From Alteromonadaceae bacterium 2753L.S.0a.02 (lineage in GTDB: Bacteria > Pseudomonadota > Gammaproteobacteria > Pseudomonadales > Cellvibrionaceae): a stretch of 64,000 nt of DNA. The stretch covers positions 558,001 through 622,000 of the forward strand of contig VISH01000002.1 of the NCBI GenBank assembly GCA_007827375.1, written 5' to 3'. A program made the position numbers and the translations under genes. A model generated the notes under the pieces. It worked only from the letters and a program-made list of their open reading frames with translations. It ran no database searches and was not told the DNA's origin. Positions 57,773-64,000 of this stretch are shown here, in pieces (within the stretch, counting starts at the first letter, position 1; each line of letters begins with the position of its first letter).

Positions 57773-57789
57773 ATACGTCATTGACGTAT
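57773..57789. promoter_or_regulatory. Palindromic operator of the HTH/nucleotidyltransferase operon
   Basis: ATACGTCATTGACGTAT: two perfect 8-bp arms around one base, 15 bp before the HTH start. The placement is ideal for autorepression. Confidence 0.7.
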
Positions 57790-57869
57790 GATATCAGGGT
57801 CGGCATAGAACCGAAATAGGGAGCTTGGCTTTTACTGCCGCTCAACCATTACTCCACTCCGCAAAAGGT

Positions 57870-58243
57870 GAATTTCTTCATACTGTAGTGGAGACGTGGA
57901 GAGAACTTACCCTTGGAAGGGTGGCGATTCCAGAGGTCGGTGCAATACCGGTTTAAAATTATGTCGTACTACTGCAGTGGGGCTATTTGTCAGTGGTAAA
58001 AGCAAACAAGGTGTTTTTGATTTGGCGGGAAATGTCTGGGAGTGGTGTGTTAACGATCATAGCAGTCCTCGACAAATACGAAACGCCGATTGCAAAGAAT
58101 TAAAAGCAATACGCGGTGGAGCTTGGTCCGTTTCGGCTGTTGAATCTCGTGCTGTCAATCGAAATTGCGCTCTCCCGGCTGTACGCAATGATTACCTGGG
58201 TTTCCGTGTATTGTGTTCTCCAACACCTTCAGGGAAGCGTTAA
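57870..58243 (+). pseudogene. Formylglycine-generating-enzyme-like C-terminal fragment
   Basis: About 120 codons with FGE-sulfatase-fold signatures: YPWKGGDSRGRCN, FDLAGNVWEWCVNDH, AIRGGAWSVSAVESRAVNR, YLGFRVLC. The N-terminal two thirds of the family are missing and a stop lies at 57869, so this is a remnant. A GTG at 57896 opens the frame but no ribosome-binding site is obvious. Confidence 0.75.
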
Positions 58244-58317
58244 TGAGAACATCGCGCTGGTGCCGCCTAGATTCCGAATTTCAAAAATCTTTGCAGATTT
58301 AGTTTAGGGAATATCAG

Positions 58318-58769
58318 CTGATAGTAGACGTTCCCAGACTTGAACCGGCCGGCGTCCCGGTGGGGTCCTGCGTATAAAAAGCGGTCCTCAGTGCGAGAAT
58401 TTAAAACCGGGGTGAAATATCTAGAGTTAAGTAATGGTGGGCCTTCCCGGACTTGAACCGGCCGGCGTCCCGGTGGGGTCCTGCCGATAAAAAGCGGTCC
58501 CCAGTGCGAGAATTTAAAACCGGGGTGAAATATCTAGAGTTAAGTAATGGTGGGCCTTCCCGGACTTGAACCGGCCGGCGTCCCGGTGGGGTCCTGCGTA
58601 TAAAAAGCGGTCCCCAGTGCGAGAATTTAAAACCGGGGTGAAATATCTAGAGTTAAGTAATGGTGGGCCTTCCCGGACTTGAACCGGCCGGCGTCCCGGT
58701 GGGGTCCTGCCGATAAAAAGCGGTCCCCAGTGCGAGAATTTAAAACCGGGGTGAAATATCTAGAGTTAA
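58318..58769 (-). repeat. Four tandem 113-bp units carrying tRNA-like 3' halves
   Basis: Successive units start at 58431, 58544, 58657 and 58770 (GTAATGGTGGG), with a degenerate leading copy before 58431. On the minus strand each unit ends in a tRNA-like 3' part: ATCGGCAGG, a T-arm (CCGG TTCAAGT CCGG) and AAGGCCCACCA. Between them lies a constant spacer with TTAACTCTAGATATTTC. They lie directly downstream of the tRNA fragment at 58774. The arrangement resembles the rtT repeats behind tyrT of E. coli. Confidence 0.88.
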
Positions 58770-58773
58770 GTAA

Positions 58774-58820
58774 TGGTGGGCCTTCCCAGACTTGAACTGG
58801 GGACCTGCCGATTATGAGCC
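58774..58820 (-). tRNA. 3' half of a CAT-anticodon tRNA (attachment-site fragment)
   Basis: Read on the minus strand: CTCATAA anticodon loop, ATCGG stem half, variable loop, T-arm with GTTCAAGTC and acceptor end GGCCCACCA. The D-arm and 5' half are missing; sequence upstream of the anticodon stem is AT-rich. It fits a Met or Ile2 (CAT) tRNA cut by site-specific integration; the full gene should be at the far end of the prophage, beyond 64000. Confidence 0.8.
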
Positions 58821-58948
58821 GGATTTTAACCCCTTTTAAATTAGATATTTATAACAAAAACAATAGCTTATAGCCAAGACAAATCCCAATATCACCCAAT
58901 ATAATGCGCGAGTGTGGACACAATGTGGACACGATCTTGGCTTTTTAA
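58821..58948. other. Prophage left arm with integrase arm-type repeats
   Basis: Noncoding sequence between the tRNA fragment and the first prophage gene. TGTGGACAC occurs twice in close succession (about 58913-58933), suitable as arm-type binding sites for the integrase. Confidence 0.5.
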
Positions 58949-59662
58949 TCAGCAGTCTAAGGTTTTCCGATCTAGCTTCGAATGCTTCAATTTGTAAGTC
59001 TGGGGTACTATTGAGCTATGAAAGAACTGCATATCTTTGTGGGCTATTTTATTGATAATCTGAAAATGTTCGAAGGAGCAGTTCAGGCCAAAAATGACAG
59101 CTTTCAGTGATAGGAATTCAAATTTAACCGCCATACCTCTTCTATTTTCATGTGGGTCTGTATAGCTGATTACCCTGTATTCCTGCTCATACTTCCAAAA
59201 ACTGCTCTTTTGGAGCATGGGAAGGTTATCCTGGGAGGAAATCTGCGCAATATAATGTTCAGGAGAGCCCACATTTCTTAAGTCTAAAGTAGAAACCTCT
59301 TCTAAGTAATGCTGTGGAGGTTTGTTGCTGTACTTTACTTTACTCAAACCTGTGGTATGCCGTGGCAGCAGCTCTGTATCTAGAGCATACTTTAAGCAAA
59401 CACCACTGTGATTGTCTCCGTAATGACTCCACATAGGGCCATTGTCTGGATTTTTAGTGAAACAGCAAACACATACACTATCTAACGAATATTCTCGGTC
59501 AGGTTTAATTTTTTCTCCATGAGTAATAAATCCCTCAAAGGGATCATTTAGGTATCTAAGTTTCGATAGCCAGATCTTTTCTGTTAAAACTTCGTGGAGA
59601 GTATATTCGTTTAGGGGGCGATACCTGTAGAGCGTTTTGGGGAGTCTAGTCACTTTACACAA
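58949..59662 (-). CDS. DUF2971-family protein (prophage cargo)
   Basis: A 237-residue protein with DUF2971 features: LYRYRPLNEYTLHEVL, IWLSKLRYLNDPFEGF, GPMWSHYGDNHSGVCLKY, SSFWKYEQEYRVISY. The family is widespread, often found next to mobile and defence genes, and has no settled biochemical function. Its start overlaps the integrase stop by 13 bp, so it is co-expressed with the integrase. It sits between int and the attachment site, where P2-like phages often carry cargo. Confidence 0.85.
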   Translation of the reverse strand: MCKVTRLPKTLYRYRPLNEYTLHEVLTEKIWLSKLRYLNDPFEGFITHGEKIKPDREYSLDSVCVCCFTKNPDNGPMWSHYGDNHSGVCLKYALDTELLPRHTTGLSKVKYSNKPPQHYLEEVSTLDLRNVGSPEHYIAQISSQDNLPMLQKSSFWKYEQEYRVISYTDPHENRRGMAVKFEFLSLKAVIFGLNCSFEHFQIINKIAHKDMQFFHSSIVPQTYKLKHSKLDRKTLDC

Positions 59663-60639
59663 TCCAATTTGTTGATTGGGTTAAGCTCGAGAGCTTCTGC
59701 TAAATGGTCTGGGGATAAATGAGCATATCGAACGGTCATAGCCAGCGAACCATGCCCTAAGATGCGCTGCAGGGTGATAATGTTGCCGCCGTTGATCATA
59801 AACCAGCTCGCGAAGGTGTGCCGCAGTATGTGTGTTTTTTGGCCGCGTGGGAGGGTGAATTTTAATTTCTCCACGGCGCGCTTAAAGGTATTCATGCCAT
59901 CCACCAGCGGGGCGTTCTCTTTGACCTGAGTGGCCAGTTCCGGGCTTATGGGAATACTGCGGTTTTTTCCGCTCTTGGTGTCCGTGAGGTGCAGTTTGTT
60001 ACCGCGCACCTGTGATGCTTTAAGGTTGCACACTTCGCCCCATCTGGCGCCCGTTGAGAGGCATAGGCGGGCAATTAAACCGGCGTGGCTCCCTTTGTAT
60101 TTATCCAGCTCGGTCAATAGGGCTTTAATCTGCTTTTGGTCCAGGTAGGAAAGTTCGCGCTCTGCGATCTTAATGCGGCGTATTCCGGCAACCGGGTTTT
60201 CGCCTTGCCACTCTCCAAGTCGACTCAGTTCGTTAAACAGGCTGCGGAAGTTTGCCAAATCGTGGTTAACGGTGTTGGCGGTGACTGTTTTTAATCGTCG
60301 GGCTCGAAGGTTGCTGAATGCCTGGGCGTCAAAGTCTTTTGCTAACGGATCGTTGAGCAGTTCCACAACCTTATTAAGCTCAGTTTTACGCTTGCTGCCA
60401 CTCTTGAGTTGTTGCCCGTGGAGCTTCCACCATGTGGAAACAAGGTCTGATAGGTGGCGACGGTCGGCACGGTCGGCTTTTTCTTTTTCCCAGTCTTCGG
60501 TCTTGCCGTATAGCTGGCGCTGGTGCCGTTCATAGGCAATGGCGCGGTCGCGTGTTGCGAAGGTTTTACGAAACCTGGGGCCGTTGCGGCCAGCGGGTCT
60601 AATATCGACGCGCCAGCCTTGGTCGGTTTTACTTGGCAT
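59650..60639 (-). CDS. int: Tyrosine recombinase / P2-like phage integrase
   Basis: A 329-residue integrase. The N-terminal part (DQGWRVDIRPAGRNGPRFRK) is the P2-type arm-binding domain, the middle a core-binding SAM-like domain, and the C-terminal part the catalytic domain with Arg in STGARWGEV, His-x-x-Arg in HILRHTFASW, His in ILGHGSLAMT and Tyr in VRYAHLSPD. It lacks the extra segment that marks integron IntI proteins. It should integrate the phage at the tRNA site about 0.8 kb away. Confidence 0.93.
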   Translation of the reverse strand: MPSKTDQGWRVDIRPAGRNGPRFRKTFATRDRAIAYERHQRQLYGKTEDWEKEKADRADRRHLSDLVSTWWKLHGQQLKSGSKRKTELNKVVELLNDPLAKDFDAQAFSNLRARRLKTVTANTVNHDLANFRSLFNELSRLGEWQGENPVAGIRRIKIAERELSYLDQKQIKALLTELDKYKGSHAGLIARLCLSTGARWGEVCNLKASQVRGNKLHLTDTKSGKNRSIPISPELATQVKENAPLVDGMNTFKRAVEKLKFTLPRGQKTHILRHTFASWFMINGGNIITLQRILGHGSLAMTVRYAHLSPDHLAEALELNPINKLDCVK

Positions 60640-61081
60640 TGTTACAGCGCATGATTAGCTCGCTGTTAATGTCGGCAACTAGTGACGCATCTCCAAAGAG
60701 TGAATCGAGCAATTTTTTTGTCTCTGCATGATCGAGGTTATACATCGACGCCATTCCCATTAGGGTGAAAAAGGTATCTGAATTTTCTTTGTAAAATTGA
60801 ACGCGCTCATTAACTAATTCCATGCAGTTGGCTCTTGTTAGTTCTGCTGCGGGAACGGTGGAAAAAATTGTTAAAACGAGGCGGTTCGTATTGGTTAGCG
60901 TGAATTTTTCAAAGCCCTGTGGTTGTTTTTCATCTGCTACCTGTTTGGACAGCATCAATATATTGAGGTTGTTTACCATCAGTTGCAGGTGGGTAACATT
61001 CGCCTCAGTGAGTTGCTGTAGTGTGAGGCCAAAACTAAGCGAGGGGAGTAGAGCGAATACCAAAATAAGAAGCCGTTTCAT
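60629..61081 (-). CDS. Exported prophage protein, unknown
   Basis: A 150-residue protein with a signal peptide (MKRLLILVFALLPSLSFG) and a helical body (LQQLTEANVTHLQLMVNNLN, CMELVNERVQFYKENSD). Its end overlaps the integrase start by 11 bp. Possibly a lysogenic-conversion protein, but unrecognised. Confidence 0.75.
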   Translation of the reverse strand: MKRLLILVFALLPSLSFGLTLQQLTEANVTHLQLMVNNLNILMLSKQVADEKQPQGFEKFTLTNTNRLVLTIFSTVPAAELTRANCMELVNERVQFYKENSDTFFTLMGMASMYNLDHAETKKLLDSLFGDASLVADINSELIMRCNNAK

Positions 61082-61249
61082 ATTTTATCCTTCTGTTTTA
61101 GTTTTCAGGTTTTGCAATAAATCAACATCTAAAAGCCACAATTGTGACCAAAGTTTGTACCTATTGGCGTGTCAAACAAAGTAAAAGAGAAAGTCTCAGG
61201 ATTTGAGACACTACAACCATAAAATAAAGGCGTTGTTTGTGGGGGATTC

Positions 61250-61402
61250 ATGGCAGTGTCAATACAAAAAGAAGCTCAAAAAACATTCAATAAATTGGGT
61301 GAAAAGGGGCGCAAGGATGCAGTTACTTACCTTCGCGCTCTGCTAAATATTTCAAATACTTCAGCGCCTCTTCTCCCTGTCCGGCGTCACAAACTTGTTT
61401 AA
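61250..61402 (+). CDS. Possible 50-residue prophage protein
   Basis: A frame starting MAVSIQKEAQKTFNKLGEKG with a GGGGG box before the ATG, overlapping the 3' end of the convergent repressor gene by 80 bp. The first half looks protein-like; may be real or a chance frame. Confidence 0.3.
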   Translation: MAVSIQKEAQKTFNKLGEKGRKDAVTYLRALLNISNTSAPLLPVRRHKLV

Positions 61403-61640
61403 ACAGTGATAGAAATTCAGCCTCTTCGTCGGGCAGTTCATCTGATCCCATTAGAAAGTTTGTGTACTGCGTAAACCTTGGGTTGGAGGTGATTTTTTCG
61501 AGAGTTTGCATTCTCGGGGTCTTTTTATTTGCTTTGAATGCCTGGAGCGTTGAGTAGCCGATACCAGTTAACTTGCTGAATTCCTTGAGGTTTATACCTT
61601 CGCGCTGGCAAATCTCAGAAATTTTTTCACCAAATAGCAT
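61323..61640 (-). CDS. Phage repressor (Cro/CI-type, P2 C-like)
   Basis: A 105-residue protein with an HTH (LFGEKISEICQREGINLKEF, GIGYSTLQAFKANKKTP) and a short helical end (GEEALKYLKYLAEREGK). It is divergent from the cox-like gene across paired operators, the usual layout of a P2-type lysogeny switch. The ATG at 61640 is preferred; the longer frame covers the operators. Confidence 0.82.
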   Translation of the reverse strand: MLFGEKISEICQREGINLKEFSKLTGIGYSTLQAFKANKKTPRMQTLEKITSNPRFTQYTNFLMGSDELPDEEAEFLSLFKQVCDAGQGEEALKYLKYLAEREGK

Positions 61641-61656
61641 ACAAACGCCTTGAATA

Positions 61657-61703
61657 CCTCCCTTTGGAGGTATAGTATCTATACAAAGACCTCCTAAGGG
61701 AGG
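61657..61703. promoter_or_regulatory. Paired palindromic operators of the lysogeny switch
   Basis: CCTCCCTTTGGAGG (61657-61670) and CCTCCTAAGGGAGG (61690-61703), two palindromes 33 bp apart (start to start) with a TATAGTATCTATAC box between them. They lie between the divergent repressor and cox-like genes and are the probable repressor sites. Confidence 0.75.
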
Positions 61704-61742
61704 CTCAATAAGCTTCAATAACAACATGTAAAGGTAGCACCA

Positions 61743-61946
61743 ATGGACGAAATATTAAACGGCGCAATCTTCACTCCTTCCATGACTATTCAGCGTTACG
61801 CGCTGCTTTCCGGTGAGTCGGTATCGGGCGTTAAGCGCAAGGTTGCTGCCGGGGTTTACCCCACACTTGACCGTGAAGGTGAGAAAGAACGCGTATTGAT
61901 CAACGTCGCTTTGCTCACGAAACGATTAAGTGAATCTTCATATTAG
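61743..61946 (+). CDS. Cox-like excisionase/regulator
   Basis: A 67-residue protein with a winged-helix-like N-terminal part (IQRYALLSGESVSGVKRKV) and LINVALLTKRL, in the position and size of Cox in P2-like phages, which switches off lysogeny and directs excision. Identification rests on place and size more than on motif. Confidence 0.65.
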   Translation: MDEILNGAIFTPSMTIQRYALLSGESVSGVKRKVAAGVYPTLDREGEKERVLINVALLTKRLSESSY

Positions 61947-61995
61947 GCCAATAAGCCTGAACACAAGATTAATTAACGTGTGAGAAATCTACGCT

Positions 61996-62256
61996 ATGGC
62001 CTGTGAGACTTTAACCGCGTTCGAAGGCGCATTGATGGAAATGCAATGTTGCGATTGCCAATCAACGCAACACATCAAAGTGCGCGATATGGAACCTAAA
62101 TTAACGCGTTGCCATTCCTGCAAATCCCTCCTGGTCGTTGAGCCGGTCACCCGGGCGAAGCCCAACAAAATACTTATTGAATTATTGGTCACTGCTGTGC
62201 AATCGGCGGTGCCCGTACCAACTGTTGAACCGAAATTGAAGGCGGTGCAATTATGA
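61996..62256 (+). CDS. Small prophage zinc-ribbon protein
   Basis: An 86-residue protein with two CxxC pairs (MQCCDCQSTQ, TRCHSCKSLL), a zinc ribbon. Small early-region proteins of this sort occur in P2-like phages; function unknown. Its stop overlaps the next start by 4 bp. Confidence 0.72.
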   Translation: MACETLTAFEGALMEMQCCDCQSTQHIKVRDMEPKLTRCHSCKSLLVVEPVTRAKPNKILIELLVTAVQSAVPVPTVEPKLKAVQL

Positions 62257-62456
62257 TCTTAGAAGTTACTCAGGAACTAATCGACGCGGCGCAACTGTGC
62301 GTTGACGCCGATCATGCCCATTTGGAAGCGGTGCGCTCGGGCGATGTTAAAAATACGCAAAAGAGTATGACCGCAATTAATCTCGCTCGCGCAAGCCTGG
62401 AGTTGCATGTCTGTGATGTGCTGGCTGCCAAGGGGTTGATCGATGACCGAAATTAA
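62253..62456 (+). CDS. Small prophage protein, unknown
   Basis: A 67-residue helical protein (VTQELIDAAQLCVDADHAHL) coupled to the preceding zinc-ribbon gene by an ATGA overlap and to the next by a 14-bp overlap. Not recognised. Confidence 0.68.
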   Translation: MILEVTQELIDAAQLCVDADHAHLEAVRSGDVKNTQKSMTAINLARASLELHVCDVLAAKGLIDDRN

Positions 62457-62592
62457 GAAAATCACTTTTAACAATTTACTGCGTGCGCTGCGCTATATCG
62501 ATAGGGCGTTATGCTTGGGGTATGTGTGTTCGATGGTCGTTGAACCTGGGCGCTGGATCGTGCATGTTATTAGGCTTGAGTGTGTCTATTAA
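62443..62592 (+). CDS. Small prophage protein, unknown
   Basis: A 49-residue frame (MTEIKKITFNNLLRALRYID ... VHVIRLECVY). It overlaps the gene before it by 14 bp and shares the last A of its stop with the ATG of the replication gene (TAATG), which supports it being translated. Confidence 0.6.
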   Translation: MTEIKKITFNNLLRALRYIDRALCLGYVCSMVVEPGRWIVHVIRLECVY

Positions 62593-64000
62593 TGTTTGAA
62601 GCTTTAGCAAAAATAGGTACTCCAGAGTGTCGCGCCTTCGCCGCGCGCATTTTTACTCGTCATGCGTATATCGATCAATTTTTAAAAACATCATACATAC
62701 GTTGGGCGCGTGATCGCGGCCACGTCTACGCCAATATTCAGCTACGAAAAATAGATCAAGAGTTAAAAGCGGGCGGTGAGTTCTCCACTTCCATGGATGA
62801 TCAATCTATTCGTGATCTTGCCAGTGTGCGCGCTATTCAATGTAAAGGGTTGTACTCCCACTATGCAGGCAAAGAGGACTTGCTCAACACTGGATGGCGA
62901 TTGTTTGAGTTTTGTGAGTCGGTGGGCGTTGAGTTTCCAGTGGGCAACACGGAACACGATAGGGGCTTTTATAAAGTACTTTGCCCTAAGGTGTTACGCG
63001 CTGCTAATCGTGTGTCTGATCAACGCTGGTGGCGGCGTCAGTTGCGTGTGATGTATGGCCGCAACACGGAATCTGTTTTGCGTTCACTCGGGTACGTTCG
63101 CAAGGGCAAATCGGCCTATGTTTCCAATTGGGCTTTTGCCAGGTGGAAGGCGGCACAGGCTCGCAATAAAAAAACCATGTCGGGTATGGAGGCGGTTAAC
63201 GAAGATGGCGACATTGTGTTAATGGAAAGTTGTATTGAGAAAAGCGTTGCGAATCCAGAAAACCGCCGTAATGAATTAATGGTTCGTATGCGTGGCTATG
63301 AAGAAATAGCCGAAAGCATGGCATACATGGGGCTCTTTTTTACTCTCACTTGTCCTTCAAAATATCACGCGCAATTAGAGTGCAGTGGTGTCAATCAAAA
63401 ATTTAATGGCGCTACGCCAGCCGAAGCAATGACGTATTTAAACGGTGTCTGGGCGCGTATTCGTGCGGCCTGGGCACGTAATGGAATCAAGCTGTTTGGC
63501 TTTAGAGTTGCGGAACCACACCATGATGGCACACCACATTTTCACTTGCTTTTGTTCTGTGATCCTGCAGTTTGCGATACCGCTTGTAAATTATTTGGCG
63601 AACATGCCATGGCAGAAGATGGTGATGAAGACGGTGCTGACAAAAGCCGATGGGACGTTAAAAAAATTGATCCTGTACAGGGAACGGCGGCCGGTTACAT
63701 CGCGAAGTATGTCTCTAAAAACCTCGACGGATTCCAAGTGGGAGTTGATGAGGAGGGAGAATGTCTCGCCGATGAGGGCGCGATGCGTGCGCGTGCGTGG
63801 GCCTCCCTTTGGGGAATTCGCCAGTTTCAGCAGATTGGTAGCGTTAGCGTCACGGTTTGGCGAGAGCTACGGCGCAGGCGCGACCCTCTGACCGAATGCG
63901 ACCCGCAAGAAATAGAAGCGTTAAGAGCTGCGGCAGATCGTGGTGACTGGCGGGAATTTGTTGAGCTAATGGGTGGGGCTACTGTGCGCCGTAATGATCA
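62592..64000 (+). CDS. P2-like replication initiator (gpA-type, HUH endonuclease), 3' truncated by window
   Basis: At least 469 residues, open to the end of the window. It has the HUH motif in EPHHDGTPHFHLLLF at about residues 308-322 and the catalytic-Tyr region GYIAKYVSKN near residue 367, as in rolling-circle initiators of P2-like phages. Upstream it contains a block typical of gpA (WWRRQLRVMYGRNTE, YVSNWAFARW). It should nick the phage origin, which in P2 lies inside this gene. Two shorter frames in another phase (62776, 63445) are shadows. Confidence 0.9.
   Translation, partial: MFEALAKIGTPECRAFAARIFTRHAYIDQFLKTSYIRWARDRGHVYANIQLRKIDQELKAGGEFSTSMDDQSIRDLASVRAIQCKGLYSHYAGKEDLLNTGWRLFEFCESVGVEFPVGNTEHDRGFYKVLCPKVLRAANRVSDQRWWRRQLRVMYGRNTESVLRSLGYVRKGKSAYVSNWAFARWKAAQARNKKTMSGMEAVNEDGDIVLMESCIEKSVANPENRRNELMVRMRGYEEIAESMAYMGLFFTLTCPSKYHAQLECSGVNQKFNGATPAEAMTYLNGVWARIRAAWARNGIKLFGFRVAEPHHDGTPHFHLLLFCDPAVCDTACKLFGEHAMAEDGDEDGADKSRWDVKKIDPVQGTAAGYIAKYVSKNLDGFQVGVDEEGECLADEGAMRARAWASLWGIRQFQQIGSVSVTVWRELRRRRDPLTECDPQEIEALRAAADRGDWREFVELMGGATVRRND

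Noticed and set aside
57870..58243. Diversity-generating retroelement target gene
   Set aside because: Only a fold-level resemblance; no reverse transcriptase, template repeat or adenine-biased variable codons were seen in the window.
58318..58769. CRISPR array or cluster of complete tRNA genes
   Set aside because: Spacers between the repeated parts are identical, and no unit has a D-arm or anticodon arm.
59650..60639. Tyrosine recombinase considered as the missing integron integrase
   Set aside because: Its N-terminus and neighbours are of P2-like phage type, it lies beyond the tRNA attachment site, and the IntI-specific extra segment was not seen.

Overview
The window looks like a chromosomal stretch of a marine gammaproteobacterium, perhaps of the Cellvibrionaceae (Saccharophagus/Teredinibacter) type. 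That placement is inferred from gene content and order, moderate base composition and overall protein style; no rRNA or other phylogenetic marker is present. All annotation was made by reading the sequence, without database searches.

Layout. (1) 1-4145: the end of an RND efflux adaptor gene and a complete HAE1-type RND pump gene. (2) 4166-14263, minus strand: a compact chemosensory operon in the order MCP, MCP, CheY, STAS, CheA, CheW, MCP, CheR, CheD, CheB, close to the Che2 cluster of Pseudomonas aeruginosa. A divergent response regulator with an EAL (c-di-GMP phosphodiesterase) domain follows at 14618-15826. (3) 15885-23348, minus strand: an unusual operon in which a 989-residue membrane-anchored TIR-WD40 protein is translationally coupled to a type IV pilin, a deviant pilin-like protein, a PilC/GspF-like protein, a second pilin, and PilN-, PilO- and PilP-like proteins. 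No ATPase or secretin gene is present. (4) 23635-28960: LysR regulator, divergent glutathione transferase, a three-part flavo-iron-sulfur oxidoreductase, a 15-bp-period repeat tract, and a YcaQ/AlkX-type DNA glycosylase. (5) 29030-30360: a tandem 42/43-bp repeat tract, a 47-bp near-perfect palindrome, and a hipB gene with a truncated hipA.

(6) 30570-55545: a large gene-cassette array with 41 attC sites I could place, nearly all genes on the minus strand. No integron integrase is in the window, so it is either a CALIN (cluster of attC sites lacking an integrase) or part of an integron whose intI lies outside. Most cassettes carry one small unrecognised gene, and about half of these encode exported proteins or lipoproteins. 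Several cassettes have no clear gene and share a conserved block. One cassette is present twice, 18 kb apart. An IS30-family and an IS66-family element have landed in the array, the latter inside an attC with an exact 8-bp target duplication.

(7) 55548-58243: an intergenic stretch, then an operon of a helix-turn-helix regulator, a nucleotidyltransferase and a DEDDh exonuclease behind a perfect palindromic operator (a toxin-antitoxin or defence-like arrangement), then a broken formylglycine-generating-enzyme-like fragment. (8) 58318-58820: four tandem 113-bp units, each ending in a tRNA-like 3' half, abutting a 3' half of a CAT-anticodon tRNA; this is interpreted as the chromosomal side of a prophage attachment site. 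(9) 58821-64000: the left end of a P2-like prophage with a DUF2971 cargo gene, integrase, exported protein, repressor with paired operators, Cox-like protein, small early genes, and a replication initiator (gpA-like, HUH) running off the window.

Together the window is a conserved motility/signalling backbone joined to a long accessory region built by three kinds of mobility: cassette capture, insertion sequences, and tRNA-directed prophage integration.
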